From Cutibacterium avidum ATCC 25577 (GTDB lineage: Bacteria; Actinomycetota; Actinomycetes; Propionibacteriales; Propionibacteriaceae): a stretch of DNA of 64,000 bases. Within the stretch, counting starts at the first letter, position 1. Each line of letters starts with the position of its first letter. The stretch covers positions 336,628 through 400,627 of the forward strand of contig NZ_JH165054.1 of the NCBI RefSeq assembly GCF_000227295.1. The letters run 5' to 3'. Below, piece after piece: positions 56,615 to 64,000 of this stretch. The notes beneath the pieces are model-generated. The model was not told the DNA's origin. It saw nothing but the letters and a program-made list of their open reading frames with translations, and did not search any database. A program made the position numbers and the translations under genes.

Positions 56615-57910
56615 TCATTCTCCTTGGGTGCTCCGGGCGGGTTCAGGATGGTTCAGGTCGGGCGTGGTGATCTCGGGCATGTCGTGGTCGAGTGCCAGCA
56701 GATGTCCCATCCGATCGCGTTTCGTACGCAGGTACCGCTCGTCCTCGGGACGGGCCGGAATCTCGAGAGGCGACATCGTCACCTCAAGTCCTCCTTCACG
56801 CAGAGCATCCACCTTGGCAGGGTTGTTCGTGAGCAGGCGGACGGCAGAAACACCGGCATCAGCCAGGATCGCCACGGCCGCGCCGTACTCGCGAGCGTCG
56901 ACGGGCAGGCCGAGGTGGGTCTGGGCGTCGACGGTGTCGAGCCCACCATCCTGAGCCCGGTAGGCCGCAATCTTGTTGAGCAGACCGGTCGCTCGACCCT
57001 CGTGGCCACGAAGCAGGATGATGGCCCCGCCGTGCTCGTTGACGTGAGCCTGGGCAGCCGCCAGCTGGTCCCCGCAATCGCAGCGCAGGGATCCCAGGGC
57101 GTCGCCGGTGAGGCATTCCGAGTGCACCCTCACCCAGGCTGGGCCACCGTCGTCGGCGTAGATCCCCTTGTCAGACATGAGCAAGACGTGTTCGGCCCCG
57201 GTGAGGTTGTCCCGGTAACCGGTCATCGTGAATTGGCCGTGCCGGGTCGGCAATTCCGCGCTGGCAAGGGCCGTCACGCGAGGTGCCGCAGTGGTGTCAG
57301 CCGGATCATGGGAAAGCCGCCACTGCGCCAGTTGATCGATGGTGACGAAGGCCAGGTCCTCGGTGCGGGCCAGCTCGGCTATGGAGTCGGTACGCAGACA
57401 CATACCGTCATCCCCCACGAGTTCACCAATGAGACCGACGGGTTCCAAGCCGGCCAGCCGGGCGAGGTCGACGGCGGCCTCGGTGTGACCGCGCCTCTCC
57501 AGCACTCCCCCGGCGCGGGCCCGTAGCGGCAGGACGTGGCCGGGACGGACGAGGTCAGCGGAGGTCGAGGTGGCGCTTGCGAGAACTCGAGCGGTGCGGG
57601 CACGCTGGGCGGCATCGATACCGGTCGTTATCCCGGATGCCGCGTCGACGGCGACGGTGTAGCGGGTTCGCAGCGGGTCCTGGTTGGCGGGCCACATGAG
57701 GGGCAGACCGAGTTGGTCAGCGTGCTCGTCGGTCATGGGTGCGCACAGGTACCCGGAAGTGTGGCGGACCATCCATCCGACCCAGCGTGGATCAGCCAGC
57801 TCAGCGGCGAGGATGGCGTCTCCCTCGTTCTCCCGGTCGGCGTCGTCGGCAACCAGCACCGGACGTCCGGCGCGCAGCTCGGCCAGCGCCTCCTCGATGG
57901 TGTTCAGCAT
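56615..57910 (-). CDS. ribBA: Bifunctional DHBP synthase / GTP cyclohydrolase II
   Basis: 431 residues. The N-terminal RibB part makes 3,4-dihydroxy-2-butanone 4-phosphate: [18 protein letters not shown] and [20 protein letters not shown] then HTEAA. The C-terminal RibA part opens [23 protein letters not shown] (zinc Cys), [20 protein letters not shown] and [10 protein letters not shown]. Both active sites look intact. AAGGAG precedes the ATG at 57910; the longer frame is antisense/shadow. It overlaps the ribE stop by 7 bases. Confidence 0.95.
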   Translation of the reverse strand: MLNTIEEALAELRAGRPVLVADDADRENEGDAILAAELADPRWVGWMVRHTSGYLCAPMTDEHADQLGLPLMWPANQDPLRTRYTVAVDAASGITTGIDAAQRARTARVLASATSTSADLVRPGHVLPLRARAGGVLERRGHTEAAVDLARLAGLEPVGLIGELVGDDGMCLRTDSIAELARTEDLAFVTIDQLAQWRLSHDPADTTAAPRVTALASAELPTRHGQFTMTGYRDNLTGAEHVLLMSDKGIYADDGGPAWVRVHSECLTGDALGSLRCDCGDQLAAAQAHVNEHGGAIILLRGHEGRATGLLNKIAAYRAQDGGLDTVDAQTHLGLPVDAREYGAAVAILADAGVSAVRLLTNNPAKVDALREGGLEVTMSPLEIPARPEDERYLRTKRDRMGHLLALDHDMPEITTPDLNHPEPARSTQGE

Positions 57911-58503
57911 GACTTCTCCTTGTTCACGAGGGATTCCAGGTATTTCGCGATGACGTCGACCTCGATGTTCACGGGTTCGCCAGGTTCGAGACCACCGAGG
58001 ACCGTGCCGGTGAGGGTGGTCGGGATGAGGCTCACCTCGAACCACTCGGAACTGACCTCGCAGACCGTCAGGGATGTGCCGTTGATCGCGATCGACCCCT
58101 TCTCGACGACGTACCTGGCCAGCGTGGTGGGAAGGCTGAATCGGAAGACCTCCCAGTGGTCGCCGGGAGTACGGGAGACGAGTTCGGTGACCCCATCGAC
58201 ATGCCCCTGGACGATGTGTCCACCGAGGCGTCCCGCCACGGCCACCGGGCGCTCCAGATTGACCCTGCTCCCCGGGGCCAACCACCCCAGGGCAGTGCGG
58301 TTGAGGGTCTCGGCCATGACGTCACAGCCGAAGGTCACCTCGTCAAGGTCGGTGACCGTCAGGCAGGTGCCGTTGACGGCGATGGACGCACCGAGCCGGG
58401 CGTCGGAACAGACCACGGGTCCGCAGATGGACAGCCGAGCCGACTCCTGTCCCTTGTCGATGGCGACGACCTCGCCAATCTCCTCGATGATTCCGGTGAA
58501 CAT
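57904..58503 (-). CDS. ribE: Riboflavin synthase, alpha subunit
   Basis: 199 residues. It dismutates two lumazine molecules to riboflavin. The two homologous halves each have the pattern MFTGIIEEIGEVVAI, SIAVNGTCLTVTD, and SIAINGTSLTVCEVS with VNIEVDVIAKYLESL near the end. The ATG at 58503 follows the ribD stop by 8 bases. Some systems name this gene ribC. Confidence 0.95.
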   Translation of the reverse strand: MFTGIIEEIGEVVAIDKGQESARLSICGPVVCSDARLGASIAVNGTCLTVTDLDEVTFGCDVMAETLNRTALGWLAPGSRVNLERPVAVAGRLGGHIVQGHVDGVTELVSRTPGDHWEVFRFSLPTTLARYVVEKGSIAINGTSLTVCEVSSEWFEVSLIPTTLTGTVLGGLEPGEPVNIEVDVIAKYLESLVNKEKSC

Positions 58504-58511
58504 GGGTCTCC

Positions 58512-59507
58512 TCACTCGTGGTGTGCGCGGATTTGGATGTCAGGACCCAGCCGGCACACGTCGTCGATGACGAAGTGGTGGGCCAAGGCCAAGGTGGTGA
58601 CGGTGGGATCGATGACGGCTGCCCGACCGTCTCCCAACACCGTCGGTGCGATGTGGGCGATGACCTCGTCAACGAGGTCGGCGGCCAGGAATGCTCCGGC
58701 CAGGCGTGGACCGCCCTCGAGCCAGACCCGGTGGATGCCGCGATGCCACAACACGTCAAGCACCTCGACGGGGTCGTGGCTGCGAATCTGCAAGGTCTCG
58801 GCGGAATCGTCGTGGAGATGGCAACCGGCAGGCAGGTCCCTCATCCCCACCACGACGCGCAGCGGCTGACAGGTGGCTTCGGACAGCCGGACCGTCAGTC
58901 GAGGATCGTCAGCCAGAGCTGTTCCGGTACCGACGACGATCGCCCCGCACCGGGAGCGGCCGATCTGCACTTGGTGACGCGCCTCTTCCCCGGTGATCCA
59001 CTGACTTGTGCCGTCGGGAGCGGCGCTGCGTCCGTCGAGGGTGGCGGCGTACTTCCAGCACACCCGGGGGCGTCGGTGGGTCTGGCTGAACGTCCAGTCG
59101 GCGTTGAGAGCCATGGCAGCCTCGGAAAGAACACCCGTGATGACTTCGACCCCGTTGGTGCGCAGGAACTGTTCTCCCCCAACTGCCACCGGGTTGGGGT
59201 CGGACTGAGCGATGACGACGCGGGAAACCCCGGCCTCGCGCAGGGCATGGCTGCATGGACCGGTGCGTCCGGTGTGATTGCACGGTTCCAGGGTGACGAC
59301 GGCAGTTGCTCCCCGGGCAGCGTCGCCAGCCTGATGCAGTGCCTCCACCTCGGCGTGTGAGGTTCCCGCCCCGTGATGCCATCCCTGCCCGACAACCTGA
59401 CCATCGGCGACGATGACGCAGCCGACACGCGGATTCGGGTCAGGGCATGGCGAGTTCGCTGCCAAGTTCAGGGCGAGCGTCATGGCGTCGCCCCACCGCT
59501 GGTCCAT
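58512..59507 (-). CDS. ribD: Bifunctional pyrimidine deaminase/reductase RibD
   Basis: 331 residues. The N-terminal deaminase has TSHAEVEALHQAGDAARGAT (HAE zinc site) and VTLEPCNHTGRTGPCSHAL (two zinc Cys); the C-terminal NADPH reductase has KYAATLDGRSAAPDGTSQWI, GTGTALADDPRLTVR and VWLEGGPRLAGAFLA. GGAGG precedes the ATG at 59507. Residues before it in the frame are riboswitch sequence. It is the first gene of the rib operon. Confidence 0.95.
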   Translation of the reverse strand: MDQRWGDAMTLALNLAANSPCPDPNPRVGCVIVADGQVVGQGWHHGAGTSHAEVEALHQAGDAARGATAVVTLEPCNHTGRTGPCSHALREAGVSRVVIAQSDPNPVAVGGEQFLRTNGVEVITGVLSEAAMALNADWTFSQTHRRPRVCWKYAATLDGRSAAPDGTSQWITGEEARHQVQIGRSRCGAIVVGTGTALADDPRLTVRLSEATCQPLRVVVGMRDLPAGCHLHDDSAETLQIRSHDPVEVLDVLWHRGIHRVWLEGGPRLAGAFLAADLVDEVIAHIAPTVLGDGRAAVIDPTVTTLALAHHFVIDDVCRLGPDIQIRAHHE

Positions 59508-59582
59508 CTGTCCTCCCGGGCCGTTGCGACTCCGGGGTGCGCAAGGACGACACACGGGGCTGACGACGCCAGCCACCTGCCG

Positions 59583-59714
59583 TGCTGCCTCCCATCCGGA
59601 CTTTAACCGTCGGTACCGGAATTCCACCGGTTCAACCTCACCGTCACGAGGACGGCTCGGGTCGCGGACTGTCACCGCCGGTTCGGACTTTCACCGACCC
59701 CGGAGCACGTGTGC
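59583..59714 (-). ncRNA. FMN riboswitch (RFN element) leading the rib operon
   Basis: Read on the minus strand the conserved blocks are in order: GGGGTCGGTGAAAGTCCG, AACCGGCGGTGACAGTCCGC, a variable arm, GGTTGAACCGGTGGAATTCC, GGTACCGACGGTTAAAGTCC and GGATGGGAGGCAGCA. These match the RFN element closely. A GTCCT about 45 bases before the ribD start could pair with the AGGAC of its ribosome binding site, which suggests translational control, but I cannot exclude termination. Confidence 0.95.
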
Positions 59715-59723
59715 TTGCGGACA

Positions 59724-59729
59724 AGTATG
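59724..59729 (-). promoter_or_regulatory. Candidate -10 box of the rib operon
   Basis: CATACT on the minus strand, just ahead of the riboswitch, would start the RNA about 7 bases later. No clear -35 box is seen. Confidence 0.4.
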
Positions 59730-59818
59730 CACCCATTTGCCACGGCGTGTGGCGTCACCCTAGGGGTTCACGTCGGCAAGGGGGCACGACGTCACCCCTG
59801 AAGGCGATCTCGCCCGGC

Positions 59819-61402
59819 TCAAGAATGGTGGGTGGTGTCCCCGTTGTCGGGGTTCCCGTGATCGTTCTGAATGGAGTCGTAGATGCCGTGGCCGATGATC
59901 TCTTCCTCGACCGCCTTGATGTCCTTGGACGCAGCCGTGGGACGGGTGATCCTCCTCGACCCGGTGTCCTTCCACGACGACTCATTCCCGACCGAGGTCG
60001 CACCCTCACCAGCATCTAGGTCCTCGGCCTGAACGGCGCAGGTCTCCTCCGCGTCAGCCGCTTCCGCAGCAGCTTTCTTCTCGGCCTTAGCCTGTTTCCT
60101 GGCAGCCCGGCTCCGGGCCCGCTCCTCGGACTTGGCTGCGTGGGCTTCCTTGTGTGCCTCGCGACGCTCTGCACGCCCCTGACGCGACTCCTCGGATTGC
60201 AGCTGGCGAGTCATACCGACGGCGAACCCGCACAGCATCGTCACCAGGGTGAGGATGCCGACCGCGCATCCAGCCATAGCCGGCATGATCGTGCCGACCT
60301 CACTGAGGCGTCCGTCACCCAGGCTGCCACGACTCAGCAGGCCCAGGATGGCCAACACGAGCCCGGACAGCAGACCAGAAAGAGCACCGATACCCGCTCC
60401 GATCTCGAACCCGGCCTCCGGCAGGGACTTCATGACAAGAATGCCACCGACGATTCCGGCAGTCACCGGGACGGCAAACCAGGCACAGGCAGCCGGGCTC
60501 AACGGACCGTTGGAGGGCAAGGCCCCAAGCACTGGCAACGCCGGGACGATCCCGAGGTGTGTTCCGAGCGGGGAGACGAAGGTCTCAGTTCCAAGGGCAA
60601 ACCCCGGGCCGACCGTCCATGCGGTTCCCCACAGTGCCATGGTGGGCAACCAGGCCAGTTGCAGCAGGACGAGGCAGACTCCCCCCCATCCGGTGGCCCC
60701 GATCTGTTGGTGCAGGTGGACCACGTTGCTCGCGTGCACGAGCAGGGCGACGGCTAGTGCGGCTGATCCGCCTGCCAGGCAGATGGCAACGGTCGACCCA
60801 ACAGCTTTCGGCAGTCCACGAGCCCAGCGGGGCAAGCCGCCAAACAGGTTGACGCGTGCACCGCGACTAGCCCCGACGAGACCTGAGCACAGTCCAATGA
60901 GAAGGGCACCAACCATGGCCGTCACCCAGTGGGACGTTCCGGCGGCAGCCGTCATGATGATTGCCGCGAGAAGCTCGATGGTGGTGTGGAGGGCAATCGC
61001 CTCACCGACATGTCGACGTGGCGGGTGTCCGCCGTGGCGATGCCACAGGACGCGGGTGCCATAGCGGCAGGCTTCCTCACCGAGCAGCAGGCTGACGCAG
61101 GTGAGCCCCAGCGGGATGAGGCCGACGTGGATCCCGATGATGTCGATGGGCACACCGTGGCCACTCAGCCAGAGGCTCGACGCCGCAACGAGCATGCTCG
61201 GGAAGGACCGACCGTTACTGGACAACCACTCCGGGACGATGATCCCGGCCAGGGCGAGCCATTGGGCCAGGATGGCCGCTGCTGCGGCCGCCAGGACGAC
61301 GACCGGCCATGGCCACGGGACGCGAGGCTCACGAGGCTCGTCGGCCTCGGAGGACTCAACGACGAACCTCGCCGAGGTCGATGTCGAGCCAGATGTGCCC
61401 AT
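59819..61402 (-). CDS. DUF6350 / PerM-like polytopic membrane protein
   Basis: 527 residues. About ten membrane segments (from WPVVVLAAAAAAILAQWLAL to LTLVTMLCGFAVGM), then a basic, coiled-coil-like tail (RQGRAERREAHKEAHAAKSE, continuing to about residue 470) and an acidic, disordered end. A protein with this plan lies between sucCD and purN in mycobacteria (Rv0955, PerM), where it has been linked to cell division and persistence. ATG 61402 is chosen; the longer frame before it is unrelated. Confidence 0.82.
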   Translation of the reverse strand: MGTSGSTSTSARFVVESSEADEPREPRVPWPWPVVVLAAAAAAILAQWLALAGIIVPEWLSSNGRSFPSMLVAASSLWLSGHGVPIDIIGIHVGLIPLGLTCVSLLLGEEACRYGTRVLWHRHGGHPPRRHVGEAIALHTTIELLAAIIMTAAAGTSHWVTAMVGALLIGLCSGLVGASRGARVNLFGGLPRWARGLPKAVGSTVAICLAGGSAALAVALLVHASNVVHLHQQIGATGWGGVCLVLLQLAWLPTMALWGTAWTVGPGFALGTETFVSPLGTHLGIVPALPVLGALPSNGPLSPAACAWFAVPVTAGIVGGILVMKSLPEAGFEIGAGIGALSGLLSGLVLAILGLLSRGSLGDGRLSEVGTIMPAMAGCAVGILTLVTMLCGFAVGMTRQLQSEESRQGRAERREAHKEAHAAKSEERARSRAARKQAKAEKKAAAEAADAEETCAVQAEDLDAGEGATSVGNESSWKDTGSRRITRPTAASKDIKAVEEEIIGHGIYDSIQNDHGNPDNGDTTHHS

Positions 61403-61499
61403 GTGGGAGTCCTGTTCGGTTCGGGGAAGAAGATCATCTGGAACCCTACCTTCCACCGGCGACGATTCTGAGTCACCACACCTGGGAGCACGACGCAAC

Positions 61500-61538
61500 G
61501 CACGGAACCCGGCTCCACAAGGGGGCCGGGTTCCGTGC
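61500..61538 (-). terminator. Terminator after sucD
   Basis: GCACGGAACCCGGC (61500-61513) and GCCGGGTTCCGTGC (61525-61538) form a perfect 14-bp stem, 18 bases beyond the sucD stop. Confidence 0.75.
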
Positions 61539-61556
61539 GAACACAGGATCAGGGCG

Positions 61557-62450
61557 TCACTTCTTGAGTGAGTCCATCGCCTCGTGAGCCAGCTTGGCGG
61601 TCTCGGTCGGGGTCTTGCCGACGCGAACGCCAACAGCCTCGAGAGCCTCCTTCTTGGCAGCCGCGGTGCCCGAGGAACCGGACACGATGGCGCCCGCGTG
61701 ACCCATCGTCTTTCCTTCAGGAGCGGTGAAGCCAGCCACGTAAGCCACAACCGGCTTCGTGACATGCTCAGAGATGTACTTAGCTGCGCGCTCCTCTGCG
61801 TCGCCACCGATCTCACCGATCATGACGATGATGTCGGTCTCCGGGTCGTCCTCGAAGGCCTGCAGGGCATCGATGTGGGTGGTCCCGATGATCGGGTCGC
61901 CGCCGATGCCGATGGCCGTCGAGATGCCCAGGTCACGCACCTCGTACATGAGCTGGTAGGTCAGGGTGCCGGACTTGGAGACCAGGCCCACGCGTCCCGG
62001 ACCGGAGATGTCGGCGGGAATGATGCCGGCGTTGGACTTCCCGGGGCTGATGATGCCCGGGCAGTTCGGGCCGATGATGCGGGTCTTGCCGGAACGCTGG
62101 GCGGCGGTGAAGAACTCCGCGGTGTCCTTGACGGCGACACCCTCGGTGATGCAGACAACCAGCGGGACCTCGGCCTCGATGGCCTCCATGACGGCCGACT
62201 TGGTGAACTTGGCCGGGACGAAGATCACGGACACGTTGGCGCCGGTGGCCTCGACGGCCTCCTTGACGCTGCCGTAGACCGGGACGGTGATGCCACCGTT
62301 GAAGGACACGGTGGTGCCCGCCTTGCGCGGGTTGACGCCACCGACGACGGCGGTGCCGGAGTCGAGCATGCGCTGGGTGTGCTTCATGCCCTCCGAGCCG
62401 GTCATGCCCTGGACGATGATCTTGGAGTTCTGGTCGAGAATGATCGCCAT
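61557..62450 (-). CDS. sucD: Succinyl-CoA synthetase (ADP-forming), alpha subunit
   Basis: 297 residues. With SucC it interconverts succinyl-CoA and succinate with ADP/ATP. The CoA-binding fold begins [39 protein letters not shown] and the phospho-His loop [19 protein letters not shown] are canonical. It starts 3 bases after the sucC stop. Confidence 0.97.
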   Translation of the reverse strand: MAIILDQNSKIIVQGMTGSEGMKHTQRMLDSGTAVVGGVNPRKAGTTVSFNGGITVPVYGSVKEAVEATGANVSVIFVPAKFTKSAVMEAIEAEVPLVVCITEGVAVKDTAEFFTAAQRSGKTRIIGPNCPGIISPGKSNAGIIPADISGPGRVGLVSKSGTLTYQLMYEVRDLGISTAIGIGGDPIIGTTHIDALQAFEDDPETDIIVMIGEIGGDAEERAAKYISEHVTKPVVAYVAGFTAPEGKTMGHAGAIVSGSSGTAAAKKEALEAVGVRVGKTPTETAKLAHEAMDSLKK

Positions 62451-62453
62451 GTC

Positions 62454-63629
62454 TCAGGCCTCCTTGGATGCGAGCTCGGCGGCCTTGCTGGCGGCCTCGT
62501 CCATGGTCGGGACCATGGTCACGAGCGGGTGGTTGAATTCCTCGAGAATCTTGCGGCCCTCGGCCACGTTGTTGCCGTCAAGACGGACGACGAGCGGCTT
62601 GGAGGCCTTCTCGCCCAGCTTCTCGAGAGCGCCCTTGATTCCCAGCGCCACCTGGTCGCAGGCGGTGATGCCGCCGAAGACGTTGACGAAGACGGAACGG
62701 ACCTGCTCGTCGCCCATGATGAGGTCAAGGCCGTTGGCCATGATTTCGGCCGAGGCGCCACCGCCGATGTCGAGGAAGTTGGCAGGCTTCGGGGATCCCG
62801 GGAACTCCTCGCCGGCGTAGGCGACGCAGTCCAGGGTGCTCATAACGAGGCCGGCGCCGTTTCCGATGACGCCGACATTGCCGTCGAGCTTGACGTAGTT
62901 GAGGCCGAGCTCACCGGCGCGCAGCTCCAACGGGTCGGTGGTGGCGCGGTCCACCAGGGCTGCATGCTCGGGCTGACGGAAGGAAGCGTTGTTGTCGACG
63001 GTCATCTTGCCGTCGATGGCGAGGATGCGTCCGTCACCGGTCTTGATCATCGGGTTGACCTCGACGAGGGTGGCGTCCTCGTCCCGGTAGGTCTCCCACA
63101 GCTTGACGACAGCCGGGACGATGGCGTCCTGCTCGCCCTCGGGGAAGCCAGCCTCGGTGAGGATCTCACGAGCCTTGGCCTCGTCGATGCCGTCGATCGG
63201 GTCGACCGGCACCTTGGCCAGGGCCTCGGGCCGCTCCTTGGCGAGGGTCTCGATGTCCATGCCGCCCTCACGAGAGCACATCGCCAGGTAGCGACGCTCA
63301 CCACGGTCGAGCAGGATCGAGAAGTAGTACTCCTCGGCAATGTCAGCTCCCTCGGCGATCATCACCTTGTGAACGGTGTGACCCTTGATGTCCATGCCCA
63401 GGATGGCCTTGGCGTGCTCGGCCGCCTCCTGAGGGGACTTGGCGATCTTCACGCCACCAGCCTTGCCACGGCCACCCACCTTGACCTGCGCCTTGACGGC
63501 GACGACGGGGGTGCCGAGCTTCACTGCGGCCTCGGACGCCTGCTCGGGAATCTCCGCGACGACGCCTCGAAGCACAGGCACACCGTGCTTCTCAAACAGG
63601 TCGCGGGCTTGGTATTCGTACAGGTCCAC
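62454..63629 (-). CDS. sucC: Succinyl-CoA synthetase (ADP-forming), beta subunit
   Basis: 391 residues. ATP-grasp N-terminus [60 protein letters not shown] and the C-terminal [37 protein letters not shown] are typical. The start is GTG 63629 with GGAGAG upstream; the extra frame before it is unrelated. In propionibacteria the pair can also run in the direction of succinyl-CoA for the propionate cycle. Confidence 0.97.
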   Translation of the reverse strand: MDLYEYQARDLFEKHGVPVLRGVVAEIPEQASEAAVKLGTPVVAVKAQVKVGGRGKAGGVKIAKSPQEAAEHAKAILGMDIKGHTVHKVMIAEGADIAEEYYFSILLDRGERRYLAMCSREGGMDIETLAKERPEALAKVPVDPIDGIDEAKAREILTEAGFPEGEQDAIVPAVVKLWETYRDEDATLVEVNPMIKTGDGRILAIDGKMTVDNNASFRQPEHAALVDRATTDPLELRAGELGLNYVKLDGNVGVIGNGAGLVMSTLDCVAYAGEEFPGSPKPANFLDIGGGASAEIMANGLDLIMGDEQVRSVFVNVFGGITACDQVALGIKGALEKLGEKASKPLVVRLDGNNVAEGRKILEEFNHPLVTMVPTMDEAASKAAELASKEA

Positions 63630-63840
63630 AATCTCTCCACTCTGCGAGTCGACCGGCCGTTGCCGGGCCGGGAACGGGGCTGACGGCAACCTGCCATCTC
63701 GAACACAAGAATGTTCACAATGAGGTCGACGCGGTTGGTCGTTTGCCCACCGAGAACAGATTAACAACCCCGACGGTCCAGTGCCCACCCGGTGTCACGA
63801 CGTCGAGCGATCTGACGTGGGAAAACCCCTGAGGCCGTGC

Positions 63841-64000
63841 TCACAGCTTCTCGAGCGGAGCGAATTTCAGCGCCAATCTCTTGAGACCAGCCGACCCGAA
63901 ATCGACGTCAGCCTTGGCGTTCTCACCCTGACCAGAAGTGGCTTTGACGGTGCCGAGTCCGAAGGTGGAGTGCAGCACCTTGTCCCCCACGGACAGCGAG
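63841..64000 (-). CDS. pcrA: ATP-dependent DNA helicase PcrA/UvrD, C-terminal end (5' part outside window)
   Basis: The minus-strand frame that ends with TGA at 63841-63843 reads SLSVGDKVLHSTFGLGTVKA then TSGQGENAKADVDFGSAGLK then RLALKFAPLEKL. This is the Tudor-like C-terminal domain of PcrA helicases (VGD-V-H-x-x-FG-GTV, VDFG-x-x-G-KRL). PcrA unwinds DNA in repair and replication restart. Only about 52 residues lie in the window. The position upstream of sucC is as in mycobacteria (uvrD1). Confidence 0.85.
   Translation of the reverse strand, partial: SLSVGDKVLHSTFGLGTVKATSGQGENAKADVDFGSAGLKRLALKFAPLEKL

Noticed and set aside
61584-63683. 699-residue plus-strand frame over sucD-sucC
   Set aside because: It is a shadow of two certain genes and is low-complexity (Asp/Gly/Leu/Val).

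Overview
This window is high-G+C actinobacterial core chromosome, most probably from a propionibacterium (Propionibacteriaceae, Cutibacterium-like). The reasons are the GTG starts, the many leaderless -10 boxes of the TANNNT type, a monomeric NADP isocitrate dehydrogenase, an actinobacterial acyl-CoA carboxylase with an epsilon subunit, and gene order. Two blocks keep an order I recall from Mycobacterium tuberculosis: purE-purK / PH-domain protein / birA / accD-accE-maf / accA / lpdA / PNP / phosphomannomutase, and pcrA / sucC-sucD / PerM-like / purN-purH. No rRNA, tRNA, CRISPR array, insertion sequence, prophage or defence island was seen. The genus is inferred; the coding content is read directly.

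Layout. Positions 1-2320 hold the 3' part of a GH2 beta-galactosidase. 2393-4160 is purE-purK (minus). 4584-9353 has a PH-domain membrane protein, an S51-like protein without its serine nucleophile, biotin ligase, and the divergent carboxylase cluster pccB-accE-maf. 9394-14533 carries a lipoprotein, arginine deiminase, an SDR oxidoreductase, a pyridoxine/HMP kinase, CorA and a Nudix hydrolase. 14792-21501 carries the biotin carboxylase/BCCP subunit, an unknown membrane protein, LpdA, purine nucleoside phosphorylase and phosphoglucomutase. 21502-27939 has a DUF2207 protein (with a small degraded relative upstream), a uridine-kinase-like NTPase, a DHA2 drug exporter and a DEDDh exonuclease. 28048-31168 (minus) is metG and a polysaccharide deacetylase lipoprotein.

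31225-38021 (minus) is one nucleoside-uptake operon: BMP-type binding lipoprotein, ATPase, two permeases, cytidine deaminase, and an RNase HI fused to an NTF2-like domain. 38213-44338 holds an APH-fold kinase, a CNNM/CorC protein, a PIG-V-like membrane mannosyltransferase and icd. 44546-48318 (plus) holds purU, mdh and a CoA-acylating aldehyde dehydrogenase. 48414-50642 (minus) is a PLP-fold protein, folD and DUF3017. 50713-53782 is an LPXTG-anchored phosphoesterase with a lipoprotein. 53911-59729 (minus) is an FMN riboswitch followed by ribD-ribE-ribBA-ribH-purN-purH. The window ends with a PerM-like DUF6350 protein, sucD-sucC and the C-terminal end of pcrA.

The genes fit a fermentative/respiratory propionibacterium: carboxylase, succinyl-CoA ligase, malate and isocitrate dehydrogenases supply central carbon flow; purEK, purNH, purU, folD, PNP and the nucleoside transporter cover purine/one-carbon synthesis and salvage. 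I found no clearly new multi-gene system. The points most worth a second look are the apparent placement of purN-purH downstream of an FMN riboswitch, the RNase HI/NTF2-like fusion in the nucleoside operon, the probable S51 pseudo-enzyme, several strong hairpins (including a perfect 25-bp stem), and the run of leaderless promoters.
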